From Cardiobacteriaceae bacterium (GTDB taxonomy: Bacteria > Pseudomonadota > Gammaproteobacteria > Cardiobacteriales > Cardiobacteriaceae), in NCBI GenBank assembly GCA_030525785.1, contig JAUNEA010000004.1, forward strand, positions 133,359 to 181,858: 48,500 nucleotides of DNA, read 5' to 3'. Shown here one piece after another: positions 19,533-28,240 of the stretch. The position numbers and the translations under genes are program-made. The number at the start of each line of letters is the position of its first letter. The stretch's first letter is position 1. Under the pieces are notes generated by a model. The model had not been told where the DNA came from. It saw only the letters and a list, made by a program, of their open reading frames with translations, and ran no database searches.

Positions 19533-19564
19533 AAAAGCGCTTTGCCACATGACAAAGCGCTTTT
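19533..19564. terminator. Bidirectional terminator made of two palindrome copies
   Basis: Between the convergent prmA and phosphatase genes, AAAAGCGCTTTG and CAAAGCGCTTTT flank an eight-base spacer (CCACATGA). They can form a 12-bp stem with T-runs at either end. This is the clearest case of the repeat acting as a terminator. Confidence 0.75.
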
Positions 19565-19569
19565 ACTGA

Positions 19570-20862
19570 TTACTCTAAAGCTTTTTTCATCGCCTGTTCA
19601 AATTGTTCAAAAGGACAAAATCCCTGTTCATTGATGGGGCAATCGCTCAATTCCAAAACCACTTTCTGCGGTGGGTTCTTTAAATCAAGCGCTTCGGCGA
19701 TGCGTAATTGCTCGGTGGATTGATAAACATATTCCACTTTTGCCCAAGCTTTGCCTTGTCCATCACGCCATTTTTGGAAAACCAATTTTCCGCCTGATGG
19801 GGTGTGTTCATATTGTTTGGGCAACTGATAAGGTTTGACTTTTAATAAAGGCAACAGCGAACCCACATTGGAATCGTGTCCCACCAACAACACCACTTTG
19901 GCCTGACGGGCAGGAACGATTAAATCGTGTTGATAACCTGCATCATGGAAAGCATTTTGAATAAACAACAACAACGGCGTGGCGGCTTCTTTTGCCATCA
20001 AAGGCGAACCAAATAAAACATCATTGTATAAATCTTTGATGGCGGTGATTTTTTTCCAACTATCTTCGCTGGTGATTTTCCCCCAAGCCACTTCATTTTC
20101 GGGGAAGCCTTCGTAATATTGAAGAATGAAATTGTCCCCTGCCCCTGTGCCGTTGCGTAAAGCGCCTGTAGTTTTGGGTTCTTTGCCCTGTTCAAAGCTT
20201 AACGTGTTTTCCAACAATCTGAAATCGCAGGATTTTTTCTCTTGACACGCCACCGATTGACCATAGTCCAACACTTTTTCCAATTCGGCGTAATTGTCTG
20301 CCAAGCGTTCGTTTAAGCCTGCAAAGCCTTTACCACCTAAACTTTCGTCAATGGATTGTCTTAATTGTTGCTCAAATTCAGGGGTCACTTCACGGCGCAC
20401 AATGGGATTAAAGGTGTCGTCCATTTTACCCACCTCTTCCTGATGACGTACCTTTAACCCACAATCGGGAAACGCCTTATCGGCAAAGGCTTGACCTGTG
20501 GCAATGGTACGGGGCAGGCTGTTGGTGTAAATCAAAAACTGGTCGGTCTGGCATTGGTCTTTTTTGATTAAACCTGTGGCTTCTAACCATTCTCCCAAAT
20601 AAACGGCAAAAAGCGCTTCCAATTGGGTGCCTTTTGGGGTCAGATGTCCGCCTTCGGTTTGCCAAGTTGGCCAAGTTTGTGGAGTGGCTTCGGCCAAAGC
20701 GCTTCCATAACCGACCAATGGCGCTCGAATGCCGTGTCGGCTGAACATCACCACTTTTTCCAAGTGATAATCTTTGGGGGCAAACGCCTGTTCAGATGAT
20801 TCTGTTGCCTGAGTGGTCGCAGAAGCCAAAGTCAGGGCAATCAGTAGTTTGATTTTTTTCAT
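19570..20862 (-). CDS. Periplasmic histidine acid phosphatase (glucose-1-phosphatase/phytase family)
   Basis: The enzyme would hydrolyse phosphate monoesters in the periplasm. The 430-residue product has a signal peptide (MKKIKLLIALTLASATTQA), the catalytic RHGIRAP motif near residue 42 and the C-terminal HD proton-donor motif in VLLVGHDSNVG. The length lies near Agp (413) and AppA (432) of E. coli, and the HDS rather than HDT motif does not settle which it resembles. Several cysteines fit the family's disulfides. I chose ATG 20862, seven bases after TTGGAG. The substrate cannot be read from the sequence. Confidence 0.88.
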   Translation of the reverse strand: MKKIKLLIALTLASATTQATESSEQAFAPKDYHLEKVVMFSRHGIRAPLVGYGSALAEATPQTWPTWQTEGGHLTPKGTQLEALFAVYLGEWLEATGLIKKDQCQTDQFLIYTNSLPRTIATGQAFADKAFPDCGLKVRHQEEVGKMDDTFNPIVRREVTPEFEQQLRQSIDESLGGKGFAGLNERLADNYAELEKVLDYGQSVACQEKKSCDFRLLENTLSFEQGKEPKTTGALRNGTGAGDNFILQYYEGFPENEVAWGKITSEDSWKKITAIKDLYNDVLFGSPLMAKEAATPLLLFIQNAFHDAGYQHDLIVPARQAKVVLLVGHDSNVGSLLPLLKVKPYQLPKQYEHTPSGGKLVFQKWRDGQGKAWAKVEYVYQSTEQLRIAEALDLKNPPQKVVLELSDCPINEQGFCPFEQFEQAMKKALE

Positions 20863-20918
20863 GGTCATTCTCCAATGATGAAACAATCATGACCAATTAT
20901 AAAGAATTTAAAAGCGCT

Positions 20919-21818
20919 TTATTTCATCTTTGCACGATTCATACACCACGTGCCACCTAAAGCAAAGCAAACACCCAGCACAATGCCTACCGTCAAAGGC
21001 TCGCCCAAGAAAATCACAGAAGACATCACACCAAAAAGCGGCACCAAAATGGTATACGCGGCTGCCGTGCCAGCGCCAAGCGCTGCGATACCCTGTGCGT
21101 ACCATGCATACGCCAACACAGTAGACAACAACACCAACAAAATCATACAAATCCAAACCGTTGCGCTTGCCTCAAACAAATGTTGCCAACCTGTAAAGCC
21201 TTCTACTACCAAGGAACCTAACACCAACAATCCAGACCCCATGCCAAATATCAACGCCGTTGCTACCAAAGGATCTAAATCACGCACCAGCACGCGATTA
21301 ATCAAGGTATAAGCTGCCCACAAAAGCATCGCAGCTACCAAAAGCCATTCGCCCAATCCTAAATGAAAACCTGTAGTTAAAGCGCTTTGTTTACCTCCAG
21401 TGAGTGCAAAAAGAGCGCCAATCAAACACAAACCCATACCCAAAAGCGTTAAACGATTAACCCTTTCGCCAAAAACCACCATCGCTGCCAAAACCGTCAC
21501 CGCTGGACTAATCGACACAAATACCGAAGCTTTTCCTGCTTCCATATATCGCAATGCCATCAAAAAACATACCGAATAGGCAAAAGTCCCCAATAAGCCA
21601 CCCAACGATAAGCCACGCCAAACTTTTGGCGAAAGCGCTTTGATATTCAAAGCCCCACGCCAATGAAGCCAGCCCAAAAGTAAAGTACTTGCCAGTAAAA
21701 AACGAAATGCTGCCGCTGTGAATGGTTCAACATTTTGCGCCACCACACGCCCCAACGGCCATGAAATCCCCCAGCAAAATGCCACCCCCAGCAAGCGTAA
21801 ATGAATCCCTAATGCCAT
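20919..21818 (-). CDS. EamA/DMT family transporter
   Basis: The 299-residue product has about ten hydrophobic helices in two EamA repeats (GVAFCWGISWPLGRVVAQ at the first, AMLLWAAYTLINRVLVRD at the second), typical of drug/metabolite exporters of the inner membrane. The substrate is unknown. The ATG at 21818 shares a base with the dusB stop (TGATG) and follows GGGAGG; a TTG at 21830 would sit on that Shine-Dalgarno. The TAA stop overlaps a palindrome (20911-20920). A palindrome in the middle encodes GKQSALTT in a loop between helices. Confidence 0.88.
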   Translation of the reverse strand: MALGIHLRLLGVAFCWGISWPLGRVVAQNVEPFTAAAFRFLLASTLLLGWLHWRGALNIKALSPKVWRGLSLGGLLGTFAYSVCFLMALRYMEAGKASVFVSISPAVTVLAAMVVFGERVNRLTLLGMGLCLIGALFALTGGKQSALTTGFHLGLGEWLLVAAMLLWAAYTLINRVLVRDLDPLVATALIFGMGSGLLVLGSLVVEGFTGWQHLFEASATVWICMILLVLLSTVLAYAWYAQGIAALGAGTAAAYTILVPLFGVMSSVIFLGEPLTVGIVLGVCFALGGTWCMNRAKMK

Positions 21819-22762
21819 CAATCCTCCCAATAATCCAACAACGCCAATTGCTCCAAGCTTGTTTGCGCCTCATTAATGCGTGGCTGAAGCTCGTGATAGT
21901 GAGCATTATCGCGCAGATAGTGGTGCAAATGTTTACGCGCAATCAAAATACCTTGCATGCCGTAATGCTGATGTAACGCGCTGATGTGGCTTATGATGTG
22001 TTGGCGCGTTAATTGAGTACAAAGCGCTTTGTCGTTGATGAGATTTTGGCATTTGGCAAACAAATGAGGATTGCCCTGTGCTGCTCGCCCAATCATGATG
22101 CCTGCAAAAGGATAAAGCGAAAGCAAATTTTGTGCTTGCTCAGGGCTTACAATATCGCCGTTTGCGATCACAGGCAAAGCGCTTTGTTCCGCAAATTTTC
22201 CCATCATGTGATAATCGACAGTGCCTGTAAATCGCTGAGAACGTGTTCTACCATGCAAGGCAATCGCCACCACGCCTGCCTCTTCCGCCAATTGTCCTAC
22301 ACGAAAAATCGCCGTATTGTCATCAAAACCCAAACGAGTTTTCAGTGTTACAGGAATTTTCACCGCCTCGCAAAGCGCTTTAAGTAGCTCACCTACCCGT
22401 TTTACATCAGCCAATAATGCCGAACCCGCGCAATCTTTACCAACTCTTTTCGCGGGGCAACCCATATTAATATCCAAAACATCAATCCCTTTTGCCTCTA
22501 ACATTTGCGCGGCATCAATCATCAATGCCTTATCTGCTCCCAAAAGCTGAACAATTTTGGGGCGACTGGCATCATCATCAAAGCTTAAGCGCTTTTGGCT
22601 GAGTTCTGTGGAGAGTAAATCAGGCTTCGCGCTCACCATCTCCGCCACCGTATAATCCGCGCCAAACTGCTGACACAATCGGCGAAAAGGTAAATCTGAT
22701 ACCCCTGCCATCGGCGCAAGCACCATCACGGGCTTATCGTAAACAAAACGTCCTAATTTCAT
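21818..22762 (-). CDS. dusB: tRNA-dihydrouridine synthase (DusB-like)
   Basis: Dus enzymes reduce uridines in the D-loop of tRNA using FMN and NADPH. The 314-residue product shows the FMN-barrel start VMVLAPMAGVSDLPFRRLC, the catalytic-cysteine motif NMGCPAKRVGKDCAGSALL, VTLKTRLG, ALHGRTRSQRFTG and GIMIGRAAQGNP. The NMGCPAK motif and overall length favour DusB over DusA or DusC. The start at 22762 follows TTGGAG. Palindromes encode KALC and QSAL in it. It is separated from ulaD by a terminator-like hairpin, so it is likely transcribed from its own promoter. Confidence 0.93.
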   Translation of the reverse strand: MKLGRFVYDKPVMVLAPMAGVSDLPFRRLCQQFGADYTVAEMVSAKPDLLSTELSQKRLSFDDDASRPKIVQLLGADKALMIDAAQMLEAKGIDVLDINMGCPAKRVGKDCAGSALLADVKRVGELLKALCEAVKIPVTLKTRLGFDDNTAIFRVGQLAEEAGVVAIALHGRTRSQRFTGTVDYHMMGKFAEQSALPVIANGDIVSPEQAQNLLSLYPFAGIMIGRAAQGNPHLFAKCQNLINDKALCTQLTRQHIISHISALHQHYGMQGILIARKHLHHYLRDNAHYHELQPRINEAQTSLEQLALLDYWED

Positions 22763-22770
22763 GGTTCTCC

Positions 22771-22796
22771 AAATAAAAAACCGCCTAATGGCGGAG
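22771..22796 (-). terminator. Hairpin upstream of dusB, likely end of the ula operon
   Basis: On the minus strand CCGCC, loop ATTA, GGCGG is followed by TTTTTTATTT. It lies between the ulaD stop (22880) and dusB (22762), so it would end ulaAB-C-D transcription before dusB. Confidence 0.75.
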
Positions 22797-22821
22797 TATG
22801 AAAATTTTTCGGATTTTAGCC

Positions 22822-22873
22822 CAAAGCGCTTTGACGTGTTTAGATAAACCTTAACCTTGCCCAAAGCGCTTTG
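22822..22873. repeat. Palindrome doublet between ulaD and dusB
   Basis: Two copies of CAAAGCGCTTTG, 40 bases apart, lie just before the terminator hairpin on the minus strand. Confidence 0.85.
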
Positions 22874-22879
22874 TTATCA

Positions 22880-23554
22880 TCATGCCCAATATTTTCCAAT
22901 TTCTGAGCGAATGGCTTCAGCAGTGGCTTGACCTTTGTCACCCACCAAAGCTCGCCCTGCAATGAAGGCTTTGGCGTTTTTAATGGTTTTGAACAAATGA
23001 ATTTCCTCAGGAACAATACCACCTGTGATGGAAAGCTCTAAGCCCATATCAGATAACTTTTGCATCAATTCGATATCTTCTACTGTCCAGCCTTTGCCAG
23101 CAAGCTCAGCATCACGGGAACGGTGATAAATCGCCTGTTTGATGCCCGAATCCAACCACGATTTTGCATCGTCCAAAGTCCAATTGCCATAAATCTCAAT
23201 TTGAATTTCTTTTTTGACGCTTAAATCAGGGTGAGCTGCGTTGAATTCATCTGCAACTTTTTTGCAGGCGGCTTTAGTGGCTGGATGAGCAGCAGCAGAA
23301 ACGGTCAGCCAATCGGCGCCTGCTTCAAATGCCATTTTTGCCAAAATCGCACCACCATCGGTGGTTTTCAAATCACAGACCAAAATATGATGGGGGTGTA
23401 AGGCGCGTAAGGTGCTAACGGCTTTCATACCTTCAGCGCAGGCTAAAATGGTACCAACTTCAATAATATCCACGAGTTTTTCTGCATTTTTCGCATCAGC
23501 GACAGCTTTTTCTAAACTCAAGGAATCTAGGGCTATTTGCAATAAGGGTTTCAT
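22880..23554 (-). CDS. ulaD: 3-keto-L-gulonate-6-phosphate decarboxylase
   Basis: UlaD decarboxylates 3-keto-L-gulonate 6-phosphate to L-xylulose 5-phosphate in L-ascorbate use. The 224-residue product (E. coli 216) is a TIM barrel of the OMP-decarboxylase suprafamily: LLQIALDSL at strand 1, VCDLKTTDGG with the metal-binding Asp and Lys, AADWLTV-type strand (GADWLTVSAAAH), and SITGGIVPE plus AFIAGRALVG at the phosphate site. It follows ulaC by nine bases, so they are co-transcribed. It carries no palindrome copy. Confidence 0.95.
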   Translation of the reverse strand: MKPLLQIALDSLSLEKAVADAKNAEKLVDIIEVGTILACAEGMKAVSTLRALHPHHILVCDLKTTDGGAILAKMAFEAGADWLTVSAAAHPATKAACKKVADEFNAAHPDLSVKKEIQIEIYGNWTLDDAKSWLDSGIKQAIYHRSRDAELAGKGWTVEDIELMQKLSDMGLELSITGGIVPEEIHLFKTIKNAKAFIAGRALVGDKGQATAEAIRSEIGKYWA

Positions 23555-23563
23555 CTTAGCTCC

Positions 23564-24037
23564 TTAACGTGAAAGCGCTCTATCAATCAAAGCATAAATA
23601 TCGGCTTCTGTTTGACAACGTAAAAATTTCGCCAAATCCACGCCTGTTTCGCTATTTGGGTCTTCATCTTCAAAGACTTGGGTAATTTCCATAATTCCTT
23701 GCATATGCTGATTCGAATCCACCCCTGCCAATGTCACCATAACCGAAACAGGCTCATCTTCGCCATCAAAATAAACAGGTGTTTTGAGAGTGGTTAAGGC
23801 AAAAGCCGTGCGTTTTACGCCATCTTCAGGGCGTGCGTGGGGCATTGCCAAGCCCGGTGCTAACACAACATAAGCTCCCAATTCCTTAATTTTCTCCACA
23901 ATCACATCGTAATAACGTGGCTCTACCGCTCCTGATGCAACCAAAGCATCAGTGCCAATTTTGATGGCTTCTTGCCAGCTGGCCGCGGTTTGATTCAAAC
24001 GAATCGATTGGTTTTCGATTAAAGATTCTTTCAACAT
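23564..24037 (-). CDS. ulaC: Ascorbate PTS enzyme IIA
   Basis: UlaC accepts phosphate from HPr and passes it to the IIB domain of the ascorbate transporter. The 157-residue product (E. coli 154) has the phosphorylated histidine His67 in LAMPHARPEDG, plus the typical GAYVVLAPG strand and the C-terminal helix. I chose ATG 24037, eight bases after AAGGAA; an ATG at 24085 would start inside a palindrome. It lacks palindrome copies in its own reading frame. Confidence 0.95.
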   Translation of the reverse strand: MLKESLIENQSIRLNQTAASWQEAIKIGTDALVASGAVEPRYYDVIVEKIKELGAYVVLAPGLAMPHARPEDGVKRTAFALTTLKTPVYFDGEDEPVSVMVTLAGVDSNQHMQGIMEITQVFEDEDPNSETGVDLAKFLRCQTEADIYALIDRALSR

Positions 24038-24063
24038 CTCAAATTCCTTTTGTTCTTTCGCAA

Positions 24064-24102
24064 CAAAGCGCTTTGGCATCATCATAACCCCAAAGCGCTT
24101 TG
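24064..24102. repeat. Palindrome doublet between ulaAB and ulaC
   Basis: CAAAGCGCTTTGG and CCAAAGCGCTTTG (copies at 24065 and 24092) can form a 13-bp stem in the mRNA between ulaAB and ulaC. It could protect or attenuate the upstream message. Confidence 0.85.
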
Positions 24103-24124
24103 CTCCATTTTCTATAATAGCTTG

Positions 24125-25969
24125 TTAGCCGTTGTGTTTTTTAATCAAGGCTATCAGTTCTTCACCAAAGCTGTTGGGGTTGAGCATATTTTGTACGCCA
24201 AGAACCGATACGCTCTCGCCACCATCAATCTCAGCCACCAAATGCTTAGATGCCACAATAATATCCACACCACTCAGTTTGCCTTTGTAGTCGGTTACTG
24301 CGCAAGAATCCATGATATTGGGAATACCGTGTTTATCAAGATATTGACCAATCTTCATTTTCATCATCATCGATGAACCTTGACCTGAGCCACAAACCGC
24401 TAAAATGCGCACCGATTTACTACCTGCAACAACATCAGCCACAGGAGCTGCAACCGCAGGTTCTTCTTTAGCCGCGCCATAGCCTTCCATCTCCTCTAAA
24501 GTTTTGCCTGCCGCTTTTGCTGCATCTTCAGCTTCACGAAGCGCTTTGGAGGCAGGAATCATGTAGATAATAGACAAAGCAATCAAGAACAACACAAAGC
24601 CCAAGAATGCAGCGCTCTTCGGTAAGAAGTTAGCGGTTGTGCTAATGCCTTGCATGATAGGTGGGAAGAGCAATGCCCAATCTGCCATACCCATCCAGCC
24701 ATTGAAGCTGGTGCCTTGTTGAGTAAACATTTGAATCGCCCACGCAGATCCGAATACCTCAATCATACCCATCACAAAGCAAATCTTCATCACAGCTCGC
24801 CAGCCACCAAATTGGTTTGCAAATACGCCAATGGTTGCGTTGGAGAAGAACATCGGAATGAAACCTGGAATGATGAGAACTGGCGCCCCCATAAGCAACA
24901 TAATGCCTACTGCTAAGAATTGACCAATCGCGCCCCACATAAAGCCAAATACCATCGCATTGGGTGAGTAGGCATAAATCGCCGCACAGTCAATCGCAAG
25001 AACTGCATTGGGAATCAAACGCTCAGAAATACCTTTAAAAGCTTCTGAAAGCTCCGCTACGAACATACGTACGCCAATGACGATAACTTGAATCGCCACC
25101 GCAAACTTCAAGCCTGTTTCAAAAATATAAATTGGCCACCATGTTTTACCTGCCATTTGCTCCAATACGCTGATGGTCAAGAGTTTGCCTTCAGCATCTT
25201 TTGCCATCTCAAAATGGAAAGTAAGCAAGATAATGCTGAAGAAGAAGGTCATCACGATAACCGTTGCAGAAATACTGTCGTGGAAAATATGCAACCATTT
25301 TGGCAAATTCAACTTATCCACCGTATCATTTTTATCACCTAATTTTGGCGCAAGTTTAACGGCAATCCAAGAAGCAACTTGTTGTTGGTGACCAATCGAG
25401 AAGCCCGCACCGCCTGTAATCACTTGAGTAGATTTGTACATGATGTTGGCGGAAATACCCCAATATAACGCCATGATAATGGCAGTATAGATGATGGTTT
25501 CTGCCATAGATGCGCCTAAAATCATGTAGAACACCGCCACCAAGCCAGCTTGCTGGAACATGATATGCCCTGTCAGCATGATGGTACGAATACCTGTAAA
25601 GCGTCGGAAAAGTACCAGCAAAATATTCAAACCTAATGCGAGCAACACAGCAAAGCTCACCCAAGAATAATTATCTGCCATCGTGGAGATAGTAGCTTGC
25701 ATACTGGTGTATGGGTCAATCACTGCGCCTTGTAATTGATGCACTTTGGCAATTTGCTCAATGATAGGCTTAAAGCCCGCAACCAATTGCCCTGAACCCA
25801 CCTGCAGAATCATAAATCCTACAATGGTTTTGATGGTTCCTTTAATAACAGTTGTGGCATCTTTACGTAATAGAATATAGCCAATACAGGCAACCAAACC
25901 CAAAAGCAATGGCGCTTTGGATAGAAACTGTGCATTTAACACAGTCATAAATTGAGAAATAAATTCCAT
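24125..25969 (-). CDS. ulaA: Fused ascorbate PTS enzyme IIC-IIB (UlaA-UlaB)
   Basis: The protein would take up L-ascorbate and phosphorylate it to L-ascorbate 6-phosphate. In E. coli the two parts are separate (UlaA 465, UlaB 101 residues). Here 614 residues contain an IIC membrane domain of about 11 segments (residues about 1-470), a linker rich in Ala, Glu and Pro (about 475-520, [20 protein letters not shown]) and a IIB domain with the phosphorylated Cys526 in [14 protein letters not shown]. The start at 25969 follows AGAGGAA; an upstream Met at 26014 has no such site. Only one palindrome core lies within it. Confidence 0.95.
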   Translation of the reverse strand: MEFISQFMTVLNAQFLSKAPLLLGLVACIGYILLRKDATTVIKGTIKTIVGFMILQVGSGQLVAGFKPIIEQIAKVHQLQGAVIDPYTSMQATISTMADNYSWVSFAVLLALGLNILLVLFRRFTGIRTIMLTGHIMFQQAGLVAVFYMILGASMAETIIYTAIIMALYWGISANIMYKSTQVITGGAGFSIGHQQQVASWIAVKLAPKLGDKNDTVDKLNLPKWLHIFHDSISATVIVMTFFFSIILLTFHFEMAKDAEGKLLTISVLEQMAGKTWWPIYIFETGLKFAVAIQVIVIGVRMFVAELSEAFKGISERLIPNAVLAIDCAAIYAYSPNAMVFGFMWGAIGQFLAVGIMLLMGAPVLIIPGFIPMFFSNATIGVFANQFGGWRAVMKICFVMGMIEVFGSAWAIQMFTQQGTSFNGWMGMADWALLFPPIMQGISTTANFLPKSAAFLGFVLFLIALSIIYMIPASKALREAEDAAKAAGKTLEEMEGYGAAKEEPAVAAPVADVVAGSKSVRILAVCGSGQGSSMMMKMKIGQYLDKHGIPNIMDSCAVTDYKGKLSGVDIIVASKHLVAEIDGGESVSVLGVQNMLNPNSFGEELIALIKKHNG

Positions 25970-26384
25970 CTTCGATTCCTCTCTATGATGTTTGCGATAC
26001 TGGGATAAACCCATGTATCAGCCTAAATGGTTAAACCTGCCATCAATGCTCGCATTTGAAGCGCTTTGTTAGCGGATTCCTTTTAACAACCAGCGCAAAT
26101 TATACCCATTGCCAAAGCGCTTTGAAACCAAATCTAAACTTCTCTCCACCAAAAGACCACCTAACTTTAAGACTTCATTCATCTGTTTCTCACGCTATTC
26201 TCTCCCAAGCTCCCCAAACCCTATCCTCTTCTCTCATCAATGGAAAAAATCACGCTGATACCCACAATTTCCCCTATCATGCTTAAGACATCAAACCATT
26301 TGTTGAGGCTCCCTATCGTGAACACAAAGCGCTTTGGGGCTGATGTTAAACTGTTGAAACAATCCAAAAAGAAGGAGTTAAAAC
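25970..26384. promoter_or_regulatory. Divergent control region ulaAB / ulaG
   Basis: This 415-base gap separates the two arms of the ascorbate genes. A minus-strand TATAAT (26099-26104) lies 130 bases before ulaAB; the -35 is weak. The full palindrome at 26114-26123 fills the promoter spacer, and further copies lie at about 26060 (core) and 26326. The part 26130-26280 is pyrimidine-rich on the plus strand and contains no gene that I can support. I found no clear operator for UlaR or CRP. No riboswitch is recognisable. Confidence 0.55.
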
Positions 26385-27476
26385 ATGAGCAAAATCAAAG
26401 AAATCACCCGCGAGAGCTGGATTTTATCGACTTTTCCAGAATGGGGAACTTGGTTAAACGAAGAAATTGAACAGGAAGTCGTGCCCGAAGGCAATTTTGC
26501 CATGTGGTGGTTGGGCTGTGTGGGCGTTTGGATTAAAACCCCAGGTGGAGCCAATATTTGTATGGATTTATGGGTTGGTCGCGGTAAAAGCACCAAAAAA
26601 GAAAAAAATATGGTGCGCGGACACCAAATGGCGAATATGTCAGGCGTACGCAAATTACAACCCAATTTACGTGCCGCTCCAGTGGTTTTAGACCCCTTTG
26701 CCATCAATGAAGTGGATTTCATTTTGGCATCGCATTATCACAATGACCACATTGACGTGAATGTGGCAGCAGCCATTTGTAATAATCCCAAATTAGACCA
26801 TGTGAAATTTGTTGGCCCTTGGCATTGTGTAGAAATGTGGAAAAAATGGGGCGTGCCAGAAGAACGTTGCATCACGGTTAAACCTGGTGATGTGGTAAAA
26901 ATTAAAGACGTGGAAATTCATGCTTTGGATTCTTTTGACCGTACTTGCTTGGTTACTTTGCCCGTTGAAGGAGCCGAAAATCAAAATGGCGAATTAAAAG
27001 GACTTTGCCCATCTGATGAAGAAATGGGACGCAAAGCCGTGAATTATGTATTCAAAACACCAGGTGGCAATATTTATCACGGCGCAGATTCCCATTACTC
27101 CATCTATTTTGCGAAACACGGCAAAGATTTTGATATTGACGTAGCGCTCAATAACTATGGCGAAAATCCAGTGGGCATTGCCGATAAAATGACTTCTATT
27201 GATTTACTTCGTATGGCGGAAGCGCTTCGTACCAAAGTGATTATTCCTGTTCATCACGACATTTGGACAAACTTTATGGCTTCTACCCAAGAAATCATTG
27301 ATTTGTGGAAAATGCGTAAAGAACGCTTGCAATACAAATTCCACCCGTTTATTTGGGAAGTGGGCGGAAAATACGTTTATCCGCAAGATAAGGATTTGAT
27401 TGAATATCATCACCCTCGTGGTTTTGATGATTGCTTTGACCATGAACCGAATATTCAATTTAAGTCTATGTTGTAA
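26385..27476 (+). CDS. ulaG: L-ascorbate-6-phosphate lactonase
   Basis: UlaG opens the lactone ring of L-ascorbate 6-phosphate to 3-keto-L-gulonate 6-phosphate, the substrate of UlaD. The 363-residue product (E. coli 354) has the metallo-beta-lactamase metal site in [11 protein letters not shown], and further metal ligands likely in [10 protein letters not shown] and [13 protein letters not shown] strong AAGGAG precedes the start. It is divergent from ulaAB, ulaC and ulaD, whereas E. coli also keeps ulaG apart from ulaABCDEF. It carries only one core copy of the palindrome. Confidence 0.96.
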   Translation: MSKIKEITRESWILSTFPEWGTWLNEEIEQEVVPEGNFAMWWLGCVGVWIKTPGGANICMDLWVGRGKSTKKEKNMVRGHQMANMSGVRKLQPNLRAAPVVLDPFAINEVDFILASHYHNDHIDVNVAAAICNNPKLDHVKFVGPWHCVEMWKKWGVPEERCITVKPGDVVKIKDVEIHALDSFDRTCLVTLPVEGAENQNGELKGLCPSDEEMGRKAVNYVFKTPGGNIYHGADSHYSIYFAKHGKDFDIDVALNNYGENPVGIADKMTSIDLLRMAEALRTKVIIPVHHDIWTNFMASTQEIIDLWKMRKERLQYKFHPFIWEVGGKYVYPQDKDLIEYHHPRGFDDCFDHEPNIQFKSML

Positions 27477-27485
27477 ACTGCAAAG

Positions 27486-27555
27486 CGCTTTGGGGAGCTA
27501 GCCTTCATTTGAGGGTTCCTCCCAAGCGATATGATACCGCTTAACCCCAGAGCAT
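27486..27555 (+). other. Structured 3' region of ulaG, candidate small RNA or 3' UTR
   Basis: Before the terminator the RNA can fold with an outer stem GCTTTGGGG/CCCCAGAGC (27487-27495 with 27545-27553) enclosing hairpins AGCCTTC/GAGGGTT (27500-27517) and AAGCG/CGCTT (27524-27542). GGGAG at 27493-27497 can instead pair with CTCCC at 27519-27523, so two folds compete. The palindrome at 27482 contributes to the outer stem. It matches no RNA family I know. Confidence 0.4.
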
Positions 27556-27597
27556 AAAAAAAACCCCCACCAAAACTTTATTTTGTGTGGGGGTTTT
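27556..27597. terminator. Strong bidirectional terminator between ulaG and hupB
   Basis: An A-run, CCCCCAC, then CAAAA-CTTTA-TTTTG, then GTGGGGG and TTTT form a long stem. It can end ulaG transcripts on the plus strand and hupB transcripts on the minus strand. Confidence 0.93.
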
Positions 27598-27705
27598 CCT
27601 TTTTAAAGTACTTTGTGAGGTTCTGGGCTATGATGCCTCTGCTGGAGTTTGGGGCAAAGCTCCAAGATACAGAGTCCCCAAGATACCATCTCCCTCAAAG
27701 CGCTT
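27598..27705 (-). other. 3' UTR of hupB with hairpin and short direct repeat
   Basis: No gene is evident. On the minus strand GGAGCTTTG can pair with CAAACTCC (27644-27663), and GTATCTTGG occurs twice 16 bases apart (27662-27670, 27678-27686). This looks like a structured 3' UTR ending in the terminator; a separate small RNA is possible. Confidence 0.4.
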
Positions 27706-28035
27706 TTATTTTTTCTTAGCAGGAGCTTTTTTTGCAGCAGCTTTAGCAGGTTTGCTAGCAGGTGGATTCAAAGCATCTTTTAACTTTTTGCCTGCTTTGA
27801 ACACAGCGCTTGTGCTAGCTGGAATGCTGATTTCTTGTAAAGTTTTAGGATTACGACCTGTACGAGCAGCGCGTTCACGAGCTTCAAAAGTACCAAAGCC
27901 AATCAAGGTTACTTTTTCTTTGGCTTGTAAAGTTTTGCTTACACTTTCCAAGAAAGCTTCTAAAGCTTTAGCAGCTTGAGCTTTGGTGATGTCCGCAGAT
28001 TCTGCGATAGCGTCAACGAGTTCAGTTTTATTCAT
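27706..28035 (-). CDS. hupB: DNA-binding protein HU with basic C-terminal tail
   Basis: HU bends DNA and shapes the nucleoid. The 109-residue product is about 19 residues longer than ordinary HU (90). Residues 1-90 show the standard fold: [40 protein letters not shown] and the DNA-contacting arm with [13 protein letters not shown] in place of the usual NPQTG-type motif. The tail [18 protein letters not shown] resembles histone H1 tails. The ATG at 28035 matches the family start. The TAA stop overlaps a palindrome (27697-27706). Position after lon is the same as in E. coli. Confidence 0.95.
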   Translation of the reverse strand: MNKTELVDAIAESADITKAQAAKALEAFLESVSKTLQAKEKVTLIGFGTFEARERAARTGRNPKTLQEISIPASTSAVFKAGKKLKDALNPPASKPAKAAAKKAPAKKK

Positions 28036-28112
28036 AAAAAACACCTTTAAAATGGCAGTAAAAATCGGTTCTGAAACCCTCAAAGCGCTTTGGCGCTAAG
28101 GATTCGAGGCAT

Positions 28113-28141
28113 ATTTAACAAGCTAAACCAGAGACTGTCAA
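28113..28141 (-). promoter_or_regulatory. Promoter of hupB
   Basis: On the minus strand TTGACA (28136-28141) and TTAAAT (28113-28118) are 17 bases apart. The leader then contains a palindrome (28082-28091). The rest of 28142-28240 is AT-rich with no gene. Confidence 0.75.
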
Positions 28142-28240
28142 ACAGAAAAATATGCTCAGCCCTGAAAAATCAACCTTTTTACTCAGATTTTCTCAACAAA
28201 ATCAAAATAAGCATTGATTTTTCAATAAACTAAATCACCA

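Noticed and set aside
25970-26384. CRP or UlaR operator in the ula control region
   Set aside because: I looked for TGTGA-N6-TCACA and other long dyads and found none convincing.
27587-27979. Open frame of 130 codons on the plus strand opposite hupB
   Set aside because: It is antisense to a clear HU gene, begins inside the terminator hairpin and has a Lys/Ala composition that mirrors the hupB tail.
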